In this document: piece by piece, positions 37,769-46,919 of the stretch
How positions within the stretch are numbered: the first letter of the stretch is position 1
Layout: the number at the start of each line of letters is the position of its first letter
The notes under the pieces: model-generated
Databases searched by the model: none
Seen by the model: only the letters and a program-made list of their open reading frames with translations
What the model was told of the DNA's origin: nothing
DNA from: Varibaculum prostatecancerukia
GTDB taxonomy: Bacteria; Actinomycetota; Actinomycetes; Actinomycetales; Actinomycetaceae
Length of the DNA stretch: 64,000 nt
Direction: 5' to 3'
NCBI RefSeq assembly: GCF_943169825.2
Contig: NZ_OW968402.1
Coordinates: 1,984,001 to 2,048,000 of the forward strand
Program-made: the position numbers and the translations under genes

Positions 37769-38587
37769 ATGCCGGGACAAAAAAAGACTAACCCGCAAGC
37801 TCGAATGCGGGTGACTGAACATCTGCTGGAACTGCGCAAACGTTTGCTGCTGGCGCTGGCAGGTATTTTCGTAGCCGCGATCGCCGGCTGGTTCTTAGTT
37901 ACTCCTACCTTAAATTGGATGCAAGCACCGCTGCAGGCGGTTAGTGGGCAGGCTCCACAATTAAACTTCCAGACGATTGGCGCCGCCTTTGATATGCGGA
38001 TCCAAGTGTCCCTGTGGTTAGGGGTGCTGATTTCCGCGCCCTGGTGGATTTTCCAGATCGGGGCGTTTATCGCTCCGGGTTTAAAGCGCAAAGAAAAAAT
38101 CTATATCGTCAGTTTTGGTTTAGTCGGAATCTTGCTGTTCAGCGGAGGCGCCCTCTCCGGAATGTGGGTTATCCCCAAGGCAGTTTCGATTCTGAACTCT
38201 TTCACCCCAGACGGATCCGTAATGCTGCTGCGGGCGGATTCCTATATCACCTTCTTCATGCGCCTGGTGCTGGCGTTTGGGCTGTCGTGCCTGGCGCCCG
38301 AAATCTTAGTGGCACTCAACTTTGCGGGAGTAATGAAAGCTAAAACCATGTTGAAAGGCTGGCGTTGGGCAGTAGTGATTGCCGCTGTTTTTTCGGCTGT
38401 CGCCAATCCCCTCCCCACCGCCTGGCCGATGATTCTACAAATGTCGGTGCTAATTGGACTTTACCTGCTGGCGGTAGGGATCTCCGCTATCAACGACTGG
38501 ATCAGAGGCGGCGGTAGCCTGCGGGGTCTCTTCGGCAAGATTTGGCGAAAACGGAAACATTCCGAAGCTTCTTCCGCTCCTGAGTAA
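37769..38587 (+). CDS. tatC: Sec-independent translocase subunit TatC
   Basis: 272 residues, six membrane helices. The N-terminal signal-binding loop MRVTEHLLELRKRL (~12-25, key Glu) and FELGVL-equivalent region FMRLVLAFGLSCLAPEILVA (~170) are clear. A Lys/Arg-rich C-terminal tail ends the protein. Two-gene tatAC operon with no tatB. Confidence 0.96.
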   Translation: MPGQKKTNPQARMRVTEHLLELRKRLLLALAGIFVAAIAGWFLVTPTLNWMQAPLQAVSGQAPQLNFQTIGAAFDMRIQVSLWLGVLISAPWWIFQIGAFIAPGLKRKEKIYIVSFGLVGILLFSGGALSGMWVIPKAVSILNSFTPDGSVMLLRADSYITFFMRLVLAFGLSCLAPEILVALNFAGVMKAKTMLKGWRWAVVIAAVFSAVANPLPTAWPMILQMSVLIGLYLLAVGISAINDWIRGGGSLRGLFGKIWRKRKHSEASSAPE

Positions 38588-38735
38588 TCATAATTTCTTG
38601 ATATCCGCACGTATTTCCCTTACCTAGGCCCTCGGAAAACAAAGCCCTAGCCCAGGCTATCTTCCCTGATATCGTTAGGATTTGAGACATAAAAAGCAAA
38701 CCCGAATCACTTGCAGCAATCGAAAGGGGAATCTG

Positions 38736-39008
38736 ATGGCTGGCCACAACAAGAAGGATGATCCGGAAAAGATGGCACAGATGCATCGCTGGTTAAAAGC
38801 AGTGCGAGCGGAACTACAACTAGCGGAGGATCCCCTAAAAGCGGTGGAATCAGAGTTACTGTCGCTGATTGGAACGGTGGCGCATGGACCCTCCCGTCCG
38901 GGAGCCCCGCTAACTGCGTTTCTTGCCGGTTATGTCTGTGGCGAAGGCGCTGATGCGCAAGAAACTATTGCTCAGCTGCAGAAATTAGCGAAAGACCAGC
39001 AATACTAG
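38736..39008 (+). CDS. DUF6457 domain protein, molybdenum-cofactor associated
   Basis: 90 residues from ATG at 38736, with AAAGGGGAA before it. The segment MHRWLKAVRAEL and GTVAHGPSRPGAPLTAFLAG match DUF6457, a small helical domain that in other actinobacteria is found next to or fused with MobA-type guanylyltransferases. Direct placement before moaA fits. The biochemical role is unknown. Confidence 0.75.
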   Translation: MAGHNKKDDPEKMAQMHRWLKAVRAELQLAEDPLKAVESELLSLIGTVAHGPSRPGAPLTAFLAGYVCGEGADAQETIAQLQKLAKDQQY

Positions 39009-39044
39009 AAAGCTTGCAAACCGCGAATAGCGATAGGAGGGATA

Positions 39045-40076
39045 ATGGGCGCAGAATCCGGGGGAATAAAACCTCCGCGTCAGCTACTTGACCGCTGGGG
39101 TCGGGTTGCTAAAGACCTGCGCATATCGGTTACTGATCGCTGTAATTTGCGCTGCAGCTATTGCCTACCCGAGGACGCCGACACCTGGATTCCCCGCCAG
39201 GATCTACTAACTCCCCGCGAGTTTGGGCGTCTTGCGCAAGTGGCGCTGTCACTAGGGATTCGCAAGGTTCGCTTAACCGGGGGCGAACCCCTTTTACGCC
39301 CCGATTTAGAGGAAATTATCCGCAAGATTCGCCAGGCATTCATTGAGGCTGATTTGCCTGCCGAGATTGCCCTGACTACCAACGCTATTGGTTTAGCTAC
39401 CCGGATAGATTCCCTGGTAGAGGCAGGTTTAGGGAGAATCAATATTTCTTTAGATACTTTAGATCCCGACCGTTATTTTGCGCTTGCTAAGCGTGACCGA
39501 TTTTCTGAGGTCGCAGCGGCTTTAGAAAAACTGCCAGGTAGCGGCCTTGACCCCGTAAAACTTAACTCGGTGATTCTGGATCAAAAATCTTTAGAGGAAT
39601 TACCAGATCTGGTGCGCTTTGCGCTGCGACGCGGTTTCCAGTGGCGGGCTATCGAATTTATGCCCATTGGCCCCCTGGGCGGTTCGGCGGCTGTACGTCC
39701 TCATGCCAGCGATATTTTCCGGCGCCTGCAGGAATGTTTCACTCTCACCTCGATTGAAACCGATCCGGCCGCTCCCGCGCGCCGCTGGAACGTGGCAGCT
39801 GGCAGTGATTATCCCGCCGGCATTATCGGGGTTATTGCCTCGGAGTCAGCTCCCTTCTGTGCCAGCTGTGACCGTACGCGCCTCTCTGCCAATGGCAGAG
39901 TCTATTCCTGTCTGTTCTCCCTATCCTTTGTGGATTTGCTAGCTCCTTTGCGCCAAGGTGCCTCCAATGAAGAACTTGCTCAGCTTTGGCTGAGCGCGCA
40001 AGCAGCTAAACCCGCTGGTCACACCGAAATAACGGCGGAACGCAGAACCTATTCTCTTTCTCAGATTGGAGGCTAA
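39045..40076 (+). CDS. moaA: GTP 3',8-cyclase
   Basis: 343 residues. Radical-SAM cluster motif CNLRCSYC (~30-37), the C-terminal second Fe-S site CASCDRTRLSANGRVYSCLF (~271-290) and the functional C-terminal Gly-Gly (QIGG). It makes 3',8-cyclo-GTP, the first step of molybdopterin synthesis, with MoaC acting next. ATG with AGGAGG five bases upstream. Confidence 0.97.
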   Translation: MGAESGGIKPPRQLLDRWGRVAKDLRISVTDRCNLRCSYCLPEDADTWIPRQDLLTPREFGRLAQVALSLGIRKVRLTGGEPLLRPDLEEIIRKIRQAFIEADLPAEIALTTNAIGLATRIDSLVEAGLGRINISLDTLDPDRYFALAKRDRFSEVAAALEKLPGSGLDPVKLNSVILDQKSLEELPDLVRFALRRGFQWRAIEFMPIGPLGGSAAVRPHASDIFRRLQECFTLTSIETDPAAPARRWNVAAGSDYPAGIIGVIASESAPFCASCDRTRLSANGRVYSCLFSLSFVDLLAPLRQGASNEELAQLWLSAQAAKPAGHTEITAERRTYSLSQIGG

Positions 40077-40079
40077 AGC

Positions 40080-40325
40080 GTGGTAACTGTACGTTTTTTC
40101 GCTGGCGCTGCCCAGGCAGCCGGAGTTGACAGTGCGCGGGTGGCAGCAGATGCTAACCAGACTCTGCGAGAAATCGCCCAAGCCGCCAGCAACAATGACC
40201 TGGCACCAATCCTGGAGGTTAGTTCTTTCCTAGTCGATGGTGCCCTCGCCGATGGCGACACTCCCCTCGGCGAATCCGCCACTAACGGCCAACTGGATGT
40301 CCTCCCGCCCTTTGCAGGTGGTTAG
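40080..40325 (+). CDS. moaD: Molybdopterin synthase small subunit (MoaD/ThiS family)
   Basis: 81 residues, ubiquitin-like fold, ending PPFAGG with the C-terminal Gly-Gly that is adenylated by MoeB and carries the sulphur. GTG start four bases after moaA. Its partner moaE lies 6.6 kb away, beyond the xylose island. Confidence 0.93.
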   Translation: MVTVRFFAGAAQAAGVDSARVAADANQTLREIAQAASNNDLAPILEVSSFLVDGALADGDTPLGESATNGQLDVLPPFAGG

Positions 40326-40342
40326 AAGCAGCACCCGAATGT

Positions 40343-40450
40343 GCGCGGGAAATAAGTTTTTTCTCCCGCCCAACGAATCGAAAAATGACCAAGTCATTTT
40401 TTGATTCTTACGCCCGCCTAGCCTGATCGGATAAAACTTCTTCCCCGCGC
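40343..40450. repeat. Palindromic intergenic element, copy A
   Basis: Outer arms (GCGCGGGAAATAAGTTTT against AAAACTTCTTCCCCGCGC) enclose an inner hairpin AATCGAAAAATGA/TCATTTTTTGATT with loop CCAAG. Sequence between the stems includes CCCGCCTAGCCTG. Nearly identical to copy B at 46356-46462 in the same orientation. It lies in the tail-to-tail gap moaD/xylB. A bidirectional terminator or a miniature mobile element are both possible. Confidence 0.8.
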
Positions 40451-40489
40451 AATGCTTACGGCTATCAAATACCCGCAGGACGGATGGAC

Positions 40490-41899
40490 CTAAAGCATTT
40501 TTTCCATTAGGGGTAGATACCGTTCCCACGCGGAATTTTCTTCTTTTGGTTGTATTTCCGCACTGAAATGTGGTTCCCAGTTTTCCCCGGGAACTTCGCC
40601 AGCAACGATTGCGGCCTGACGGGCGGCTCCTTTGGCAACATATTCGCCGGGTTCGGGCAGACGTAGCGGAATCTGCAAGATGTCGGCAAGTATCTGCGCT
40701 AAAACCGTTGATTTTGCTGCTCCCCCTATCAGCATCGCTTTGTTCACCGTGACCCCGCCAGCCCGCACAGATTCAAGCGCTGCGCGCATGTGGCAAGCTA
40801 TACCTTCGAAAGCAAGCCTGGCGAAATTCTCTTTAGTCATCGCTTGGGGAGTCATGCCGAAAATGCTGGCGGTAGCCTCGGGAAGATTCGGGGTGCGTTC
40901 CCCGGCAAAATAGGGCAATAATGTCATTCCCCCGCAACAGGTTTCACCCTTGGCAGCGAGCTCATCAAGTTCGGCGTAACTAATCCCTAAAATCCGACAA
41001 AAGTAGTCTTGTATTTGCGAACCGTTAATAGTACACGCGAGTGGTAACCACTTTCCGGTGGCATCCATGAAACAGGTAACTCCGCTTTTCGAATCACGAA
41101 GAGGATGGCTAGAAACTGCCGCCACCACTCCGGATGTTCCTAAGGAAAGCGAGGCCTCTCCCTCCTGAAGGTTTAGCCCCAAAGCCGCACCGGCGTTATC
41201 CCCACATCCGGGCCCCAAAATACCCCCACCAAACTCTGCGCTGGCGTTACCTACTTTTTCGTAGGGTTCCGCAATGCGCGGCAAGATTATTTTTCGCGCT
41301 TGTTCTTCTGATATTCGCAGCGCATGAGCCAAAATGTCATAGCGGTAGGATCCGTCCTCACAATCCACATATCCCGTTCCCGAGGCATCTGAACGATCAG
41401 TAACTAGTTCACGCAAATCATTAGATCCGCGAATTCTCCAGGTCAACCAATCATGGGGCAAACAGATTGCTGCAATCCGGTTTAAGTTTTCTTTTTCATG
41501 ATCAGCTATCCAACGCAGTTTTGAAACGGTAAGCGAAGCAACTGGCACGGAACCAACTGCCTGAGCCCAGAAATTGGCACCTTTTTCTTTAATTAGAGCC
41601 TCTGCGCTTTCTGCTGATTTCGTGTCATTCCAAAGTTGCGCCGGCCGAATTACTTTTCCTGCTTCATCAAGTAGCACCATGCCATGCTGTTGTCCTCCAA
41701 CCGCGAGCGCAGTGACGTCATTGAGACCACCCACCTGGGTAGCGGCTGCACGAAACGCCTCCAGCCAAGAGCTGGGAGCTACTTCAGTTCCTTCCGGATG
41801 GGGCATTTTCCCTTGTCGGACAATTTTCCCAGTTTCTACTTCGATTACCAGAACTTTACAAGATTGAGTTGAGGAATCTATCCCAGCTACTAAAGTCAT
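40490..41899 (-). CDS. xylB: Xylulokinase
   Basis: 470 residues, FGGY carbohydrate kinase. GIDSSTQSCKVLVIEVE (N-terminal phosphate loop, ~7-23), GGQQHGMVLLDEAGK (~73) and GCGDNAGAALGLNLQEGEAS mark the family. It phosphorylates D-xylulose for the pentose phosphate pathway. ATG at 41899 is chosen for AGGAG five bases upstream; an in-frame ATG 66 bases earlier has no such site. Divergent from xylA, with ROK-type operators between. Confidence 0.94.
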   Translation of the reverse strand: MTLVAGIDSSTQSCKVLVIEVETGKIVRQGKMPHPEGTEVAPSSWLEAFRAAATQVGGLNDVTALAVGGQQHGMVLLDEAGKVIRPAQLWNDTKSAESAEALIKEKGANFWAQAVGSVPVASLTVSKLRWIADHEKENLNRIAAICLPHDWLTWRIRGSNDLRELVTDRSDASGTGYVDCEDGSYRYDILAHALRISEEQARKIILPRIAEPYEKVGNASAEFGGGILGPGCGDNAGAALGLNLQEGEASLSLGTSGVVAAVSSHPLRDSKSGVTCFMDATGKWLPLACTINGSQIQDYFCRILGISYAELDELAAKGETCCGGMTLLPYFAGERTPNLPEATASIFGMTPQAMTKENFARLAFEGIACHMRAALESVRAGGVTVNKAMLIGGAAKSTVLAQILADILQIPLRLPEPGEYVAKGAARQAAIVAGEVPGENWEPHFSAEIQPKEENSAWERYLPLMEKML

Positions 41900-41970
41900 T
41901 TTTCTCCTACAGGGTATGGAGCGTGAGTATTCGCCCTTCTTTGGGCTAGACCACTCCGCCAACAATTACT

Positions 41971-41988
41971 TTGTTTTAGTCTCAAACA
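41971..41988. promoter_or_regulatory. Candidate XylR (ROK) operator 1
   Basis: TGTTT (41972-41976) and AAACA (41984-41988) in TTGTTTTAGTCTCAAACA resemble the TTTGTTT/AAACAAA half sites of ROK-family xylose repressors. It lies about 70 bases before xylB. Confidence 0.4.
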
Positions 41989-42056
41989 TAGTCTATTGAG
42001 CTATAAAAGATTGGTCAAGGTTATTTTTGCAGGAAATATACGTGATATAACTCACT

Positions 42057-42107
42057 TTGATAATTATTTTATTTCTGTGCTAGCCTTTGTTTTGTTACAC
42101 AACAAAC
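42057..42107 (+). promoter_or_regulatory. Candidate xylA promoter overlapped by XylR operator 2
   Basis: TTGATA (42057-42062) and TAGCCT (42081-42086) are 18 bases apart. The operator-like GTTTTGTTACACAACAAAC (42089-42107, with TTGTT/AACAA symmetry) covers the expected start of transcription, as in repressible promoters. Confidence 0.45.
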
Positions 42108-42172
42108 AGTCGATCTCTGGTTTGGGTGAAAAAGACACTCTTACCGATGGGCTCGTACGAGGAGGTACATTT

Positions 42173-43519
42173 ATGTCAGATCTATGGAAAACGGATGCTA
42201 TTCCCTTTGTTGGGAACGATGATCCACGACAAGGACTAGGATTCCACTTTTATCAACCAGACAAAGTTGTCGCAGGGAAGAAAATGTCGGAATGGCTACG
42301 CTTCGGGGTCGCCTATTGGCACAGCTTCCAACAGCGGTTGGTGGATCCCTTTGGCGAGGGAACCGCGCAACGCCCCTACGACTCTCTTACTGACCCCCTG
42401 GAGCTGGCGTTAGCCAAAGTTGATTATTCCTTCGAGTTTTATCAAAAACTGGGTGTTGAATACTTCTGCTTCCATGACCGCGACATCGCTCCCGAAGGCG
42501 ACACCTTACGGGAAACTAATCAAAACCTGGACAAAGTAGTTGACCGGATTGAAAAACGTCAGCAAGAAACCGGAATAAAACTTCTTTGGAACACTTGCAA
42601 TTTGTTCACTAATCCGCGGTTCCAAGCCGGGGCAGCTACTTCCCCCTTTGCAGATGTATTCGCCTACTCGGGCGCCCAGCTTAAACACAGTTTAGAAATT
42701 GCAAAACGTTTGGGAGCAGAAAACTACGTGTTCTGGGGTGGGCGTGAAGGCTACGAAAACCTGTGGAACACAGATCTAAAGCGCGAACAAGACCATATGG
42801 CCAGCTTCTTCCATGCCGCTGTGGATTACGCGAAAGAGATAGGTCTTGACTCTCAATTCCTGATTGAACCGAAACCGAAAGAGCCCACCACTCACCAGTA
42901 CGATTTCGATGCCGCCACCAGCATTGCGTTCCTCAAGACCTACGGCTTGGACGACAGCTTCAAACTTAACTTAGAGGGCAACCACGCTAACCTTGCAGGG
43001 CATAGCTATCAGCACGAAGTCCGAGTTGCGCGTTCTGCCGGGATGCTCGGCTCTCTGGATGCCAACCAAGGGGACAAACTATTAGGTTGGGATCTGGATG
43101 AATTCCCCTCCGACCTGTACGAAACCACTGCAGTAATGTGGGAAGTACTTTCCGAAGGAAGCATCGGTCCTCGCGGCGGTCTCAACTTCGATGCGAAACC
43201 GCGGCGTAGCTCTTACACCGAGGAAGATCTATTCGCAGCACATATCGTGGGGATGGACTCCTATGCGGCTGGCCTACTGGTTGCCGCCAAGCTAAAAGAG
43301 GATGGCTTCATCGATGAAATCCTACAAAAACGCTATTCCTCCTTTGACCAGGGAATAGGCAAGAAGATTGAGGACGGTCAGTTTACTTTGGCCGATTTGG
43401 AGGAGTATTCCCTAGACAAGACGCAATCTGAACTGATGAATGCTAACGAACCTGGGGAACTAGAAACCATCAAGGCTACTTTGAACAATTACTTGGTAAA
43501 AGCTCTCGCTGACGCCTAG
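42173..43519 (+). CDS. xylA: Xylose isomerase
   Basis: 448 residues, class II xylose isomerase. Metal and substrate motifs [12 protein letters not shown] (~100-111, catalytic His/Asp), [18 protein letters not shown] (~233) and [12 protein letters not shown] (~263) are intact. Converts D-xylose to D-xylulose. ATG at 42173 is set by GAGGAGG seven bases upstream; in-frame sequence before it is the operator region. A strong hairpin follows the gene. Confidence 0.97.
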   Translation: MSDLWKTDAIPFVGNDDPRQGLGFHFYQPDKVVAGKKMSEWLRFGVAYWHSFQQRLVDPFGEGTAQRPYDSLTDPLELALAKVDYSFEFYQKLGVEYFCFHDRDIAPEGDTLRETNQNLDKVVDRIEKRQQETGIKLLWNTCNLFTNPRFQAGAATSPFADVFAYSGAQLKHSLEIAKRLGAENYVFWGGREGYENLWNTDLKREQDHMASFFHAAVDYAKEIGLDSQFLIEPKPKEPTTHQYDFDAATSIAFLKTYGLDDSFKLNLEGNHANLAGHSYQHEVRVARSAGMLGSLDANQGDKLLGWDLDEFPSDLYETTAVMWEVLSEGSIGPRGGLNFDAKPRRSSYTEEDLFAAHIVGMDSYAAGLLVAAKLKEDGFIDEILQKRYSSFDQGIGKKIEDGQFTLADLEEYSLDKTQSELMNANEPGELETIKATLNNYLVKALADA

Positions 43520-43545
43520 TTATTAACTGACATCTAGTCACGCCG

Positions 43546-43576
43546 GTTGGGTTCAGACAAAATGTCTGAACCCAAC
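43546..43576 (+). terminator. Hairpin after xylA
   Basis: Perfect 14-bp stem GTTGGGTTCAGACA (43546-43559) and TGTCTGAACCCAAC (43563-43576), loop AAA. It lacks a T-run, so it may stabilise the xylA mRNA end or partly terminate before the porter gene. Confidence 0.6.
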
Positions 43577-43663
43577 CCCACTCTCAATAACCGAGTTCCC
43601 AAAAGGAACTTACTAAAATAGCTCTACAAGCTGCAATGATGCGGCAAATAATCGGTGATAAAA

Positions 43664-45016
43664 ATGCGAAAAAATAAAATTTCTATGACTTTCGTGTACC
43701 TGTTCGGTTCCCTAGGAGGACTACTCTTCGGATATGATACCGGCGTTATTTCAGGTGCAATTCTATTTATTCAAGACCAGCTCCACCTTGATGCCTGGGG
43801 TCAAGGTTGGGTAGTTAGCTCCGTCTTACTAGGGGCAGTAGTGGGGGCCGCCGTAATCGGTCCCCTATCTGACCGCTATGGGAGACGCCGCCTCATCCTC
43901 CTGGCTTCCATAATTTTCTTCGTTGGTGCCATTGGATCCGGCATCGCATCCGGGGTTGCGGTGCTGATTATTTCCCGTCTAATCCTCGGTTTGGGAGTCG
44001 GAACCGCCTCCGCTCTAATTCCCACCTACCTATCGGAAATGTCGCCAGTTTCCAAGCGCGGTTTCATAACCGGTTTGTTCCAACTGATGGTGATGACCGG
44101 GATTCTGCTGGCATACATTACCAACTACGCTTTTGCTGGTTTCTACACCGGTTGGCGTTGGATGCTCGGTATCGCAGCGCTTCCCTCGGCCATTTTGTTC
44201 ATTGGGGCATTGATCCTACCTGAAAGTCCTCGCTACTTAGTTAAAGTAGGTCGCCCTGAAGTTGCAAGGCGCTATTTGAACGCTATGTATAAAGGCGACG
44301 AAACCGAAGTCGAGACAAAAATTAAGGAAATTCAGCACCAGGTTGATATGGAAGAAGGTACCTGGAGCGAACTGTTTGGCAAGACTGCCCGTCCAGCCCT
44401 GGTAGCAGCCATTGGCTTGGCGATTTTCCAACAGATAATGGGCTGTAATACCGTACTTTATTACGCCCCCACTATCTTCACTGATGTCGGGTTTGGGGTT
44501 TCGGCGGCGTTAATTGCACATATCGGAATCGGCGTTTTCAACGTGATAGTGACCGTAATCGGAATTTGGTTAATGGACAAGATTGACCGCAAGAAAATGC
44601 TTATTGGAGGAGCTGTCGGTATGGCGATTTCTCTATTAGTAATGAGCATCGGCATGCATTTTTCCAGCCAATCGCATACCGCAGCGTATATTTGCGCGAT
44701 CGCGTTAACTATTTACATCGCCTTTTTCTCAGCAACTTGGGGACCGGTCATGTGGGTAATGATTGGGGAAATGTTCCCCCTAAATATCCGCGGTATCGGA
44801 AACTCCTTCGGAGCGGTCATTAACTGGGGTGCCAACTCCGTGGTGTCGCTAACCTTCCCCTTCCTCCTCAACTTCTTTGGGACCGGTAGCTTGTTCTTCG
44901 GATACGCGGCGGCTTGTGTACTGGCAATTTGGTTTGTACACAGCAAGGTTTTCGAAACCCGCAATCGCTCCCTGGAGGAGATTGAAGATGGTCTACGCAA
45001 GGGCAACCTGAAATAA
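43664..45016 (+). CDS. MFS sugar porter, probable D-xylose:H+ symporter
   Basis: 450 residues, 12 membrane helices, sugar-porter subfamily: GYDTGVISGA (~24-33), DRYGRRRLIL between helices 2 and 3, PTYLSEMSP (~123), PESPRYL (~188) and the central loop. Context between xylA and the ROK regulator points to xylose, though arabinose or glucose transport cannot be excluded. ATG at 43664 is preceded by CGGTGAT; an in-frame GTG at 43655 is inside that site. Confidence 0.88.
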   Translation: MRKNKISMTFVYLFGSLGGLLFGYDTGVISGAILFIQDQLHLDAWGQGWVVSSVLLGAVVGAAVIGPLSDRYGRRRLILLASIIFFVGAIGSGIASGVAVLIISRLILGLGVGTASALIPTYLSEMSPVSKRGFITGLFQLMVMTGILLAYITNYAFAGFYTGWRWMLGIAALPSAILFIGALILPESPRYLVKVGRPEVARRYLNAMYKGDETEVETKIKEIQHQVDMEEGTWSELFGKTARPALVAAIGLAIFQQIMGCNTVLYYAPTIFTDVGFGVSAALIAHIGIGVFNVIVTVIGIWLMDKIDRKKMLIGGAVGMAISLLVMSIGMHFSSQSHTAAYICAIALTIYIAFFSATWGPVMWVMIGEMFPLNIRGIGNSFGAVINWGANSVVSLTFPFLLNFFGTGSLFFGYAAACVLAIWFVHSKVFETRNRSLEEIEDGLRKGNLK

Positions 45017-45050
45017 GAGTCGCATAAAACAAAATAAAATTTTATCAATC

Positions 45051-45115
45051 GCCACCGAACTGGCAGAATAAATATAGCTGTGAAGCAAAGTATTGCCAGT
45101 TCGGTGGCATTTTTC
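45051..45115 (+). terminator. Terminator of the xylA-porter unit
   Basis: GCCACCGAACTGGCA (45051-45065) pairs perfectly with TGCCAGTTCGGTGGC (45094-45108) and is followed by ATTTTTCC. The 28-base loop is unusually long. It separates the porter from the ROK regulator. Confidence 0.7.
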
Positions 45116-45141
45116 CTATGCTCTATTTCAAGGAGTGATAA

Positions 45142-46323
45142 ATGAGACCTGGGAAAAACGCTCAAACAATCAGAAAAGAAAATCTGCTTCTTATTCTGGA
45201 AAATGTTTTGGGGGCAGACAGATTCGTATCGCGAGCGCAGGTCGCACAAAGGACAGGATTAACTCGAGCCACGGTCTCTCGCCTAGTAGATGAGTTAATT
45301 GGTTTAGCCATTCTTACTGAACTCGATCCGGTTCGCACCACAATCGGGAGACCATCTGCACCACTGGTTGCTAAAAGTGGCACTTTTTGCGTTGTAGGTA
45401 TTGAAGTTGCTTTGCAATATATTTCGGTAGTGGTTACAGATTTGTCTGGCGCGGAACTCTATAAAGTTTCACAACCGATTAACGCTCGATTATCTGATCC
45501 AAAAGTAATACTAGGTCGCTGTGTGCAGATGCTAGAAGAGTGGAAAGCACCCACAGAAGTTCATATTGCTTCAATAATAATGGCTATCCCGGGTCTAGTT
45601 TCAGACGCTAAACATCGAATTGTAACCGCGCCAAACTTGGGCTGGATTGACATTGAAATTACAGATTTCTTTACCTCCCACAAATATGCTGCTACCCCAC
45701 TAACAGTGGTAAATGAAGCGGATGCTTCCGCGTATTCAGTGCTGTATAAAAATCCTGGTCAAATTGGCGATACCTCCGATTTCCTGTATTTATCGGCTGG
45801 TGTAGGGGTAGGTGCGGCATTGATATATGAAGGTCGTTTATTTAGTGGACAGCACGGGTGGGCAGGAGAAATCGGTCATATATGCGTAGATACCAGTGGC
45901 CCAAAGTGCAGTTGCGGTTCCAATGGATGCCTAGAACAATACGCCGGATTAGACGCGATGCTTACTCGCGCGAATCTCCCCTTGGATGAGTCGGTAGATC
46001 CCCTAATCGAGCAGATGATAAAGGGAAACACTCAAGCTCGAAAGACTGTTGATTTATGCGCGAAATCCCTGGGAACCACTATCGCTAACGTACTAAATCT
46101 TTTAGATCTAAACACTGTGGTCATGGGTGGTCACTTCGCCCAGCTCTTTGACTATATGGAAGTGATCCTCATGTCGGAGCTGAAATACCGATTACTATCC
46201 TCCAGGTGGTCCAGCATAACCGTAAAACCGGGACAGCATGGAACTTTCACCGCCGCGCAGGGAGCTTGCCTGATGGGATTTGAGCGTTTCCTTAACCATC
46301 CGGAACTCTGGGTTAAACCGTAA
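45142..46323 (+). CDS. ROK family transcriptional repressor, probable XylR
   Basis: 393 residues. An N-terminal winged HTH (~12-75, RAQVAQRTGLTRATVSRLVD) is fused to a ROK sugar-kinase-like domain. The ROK zinc motif CSCGSNGCLEQYAG is at ~253-266, and VGVGAALIYEGRLFSGQHGW lies before it. By family it binds operators when xylose is absent; the two sites between xylB and xylA fit. ATG has AAGGAG upstream. AT-richer than the flanking cofactor genes. Confidence 0.88.
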   Translation: MRPGKNAQTIRKENLLLILENVLGADRFVSRAQVAQRTGLTRATVSRLVDELIGLAILTELDPVRTTIGRPSAPLVAKSGTFCVVGIEVALQYISVVVTDLSGAELYKVSQPINARLSDPKVILGRCVQMLEEWKAPTEVHIASIIMAIPGLVSDAKHRIVTAPNLGWIDIEITDFFTSHKYAATPLTVVNEADASAYSVLYKNPGQIGDTSDFLYLSAGVGVGAALIYEGRLFSGQHGWAGEIGHICVDTSGPKCSCGSNGCLEQYAGLDAMLTRANLPLDESVDPLIEQMIKGNTQARKTVDLCAKSLGTTIANVLNLLDLNTVVMGGHFAQLFDYMEVILMSELKYRLLSSRWSSITVKPGQHGTFTAAQGACLMGFERFLNHPELWVKP

Positions 46324-46355
46324 AAGCTGCGCTAACAGTGTCAGCGAGCAGGTAT

Positions 46356-46462
46356 GCGCGGGGAGAAGTTTTTCCTCCCGCCCAAAGAATCGAAAAATGA
46401 CCAAGTCATTTTCCGATTCTTACGCCCGCCTAGCCTGGTCGGATAAAACTTCTCCCCCACGC
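46356..46462. repeat. Palindromic intergenic element, copy B
   Basis: Arms GCGCGGGGAGAAGTTTTT and ATAAAACTTCTCCCCCACGC, inner stem AGAATCGAAAAATGA/TCATTTTCCGATTCT, loop CCAAG. Matches copy A along its whole length with a few differences, and has the same orientation. It follows the ROK gene, so A and B bracket the xylose island as direct repeats. Confidence 0.8.
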
Positions 46463-46723
46463 TAGGGTTGCAAGCTCCGCTTGGCCATGGAGCGCCTGAT
46501 ATTTCGGGCAGCTCCCCCACGCGAGCGGTGCTTTCGGTTACCGAAAAGGGAGAAATGCACTTAGCGTGCAGGAGCGGATCGCTACCGAGGGATAAAAAAT
46601 AAAGAAGAACCAAAAGCATCGAACACCAAACAACGCGCCGATTTGCAGCCATTTCTTTTTTCCGACACTGGTCAACCTGTCCTTGCACAAGGGTCACGGC
46701 TAGGGAAGGATCAAAGATCAGTA

Positions 46724-46776
46724 GCGGGGGAGGAGATTTTCCCGAGTAGGCGCGGTGGGCATAAGAATTCGGAAAC
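46724..46776 (-). repeat. Half palindromic element related to copy C
   Basis: Begins GCGGGGGAGGAGATTTT and includes GGCGCGGTGGGCATAAGAAT, matching the reverse complement of the right half of copy C (50787-50891) with a handful of differences. It stops abruptly in the inner stem, four bases before the next palindrome starts. Confidence 0.65.
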
Positions 46777-46780
46777 TTTA

Positions 46781-46887
46781 GCACCCGGGCGGATTTATGC
46801 CTCAGGGTAGGCCTCGGGCACTAAATCCGTGAAAATGCCAGAGCATTTTCCGGATTTCGGGGCGGGAGGCAAAATCCGCCTGGGTGC
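46781..46887. repeat. Palindromic element D, same architecture with different stems
   Basis: Outer arms GCACCCGGGCGGATTT and AATCCGCCTGGGTGC, then GCCTC/GGGAGGC, and inner stem AAATCCGTGAAAATG/CATTTTCCGGATTT with loop CCAGAG. Size and layout match copies A-C although the stem sequences differ. It lies just before the moaE stop. Confidence 0.65.
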
Positions 46888-46919
46888 GCACAAGAGGCAG
46901 ATTTTAACCTGCGGGGATT

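Larger units (their letters stand above)
46324..46919. other. Repeat-filled gap between ROK regulator and moaE
   Basis: The 596 bases hold element copy B, a half element and a third palindrome, all described separately. In between (46463-46723) are small hairpins (TGCAC/GTGCA near 46557-46571, TTTCGGT/ACCGAAA near 46528-46543). Reading frames across it are made of the repeats and look non-coding. Confidence 0.6.

Noticed and set aside
41996-42172. N-terminal extension of xylose isomerase
   Set aside because: It runs through the promoter and operator; the ATG at 42173 has a near-perfect ribosome site and the normal protein start.
46341-46784. 147-codon minus-strand frame between the ROK gene and moaE
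   Set aside because: It is made of palindromic element copies B and D1 and has no ribosome site or recognisable protein features.
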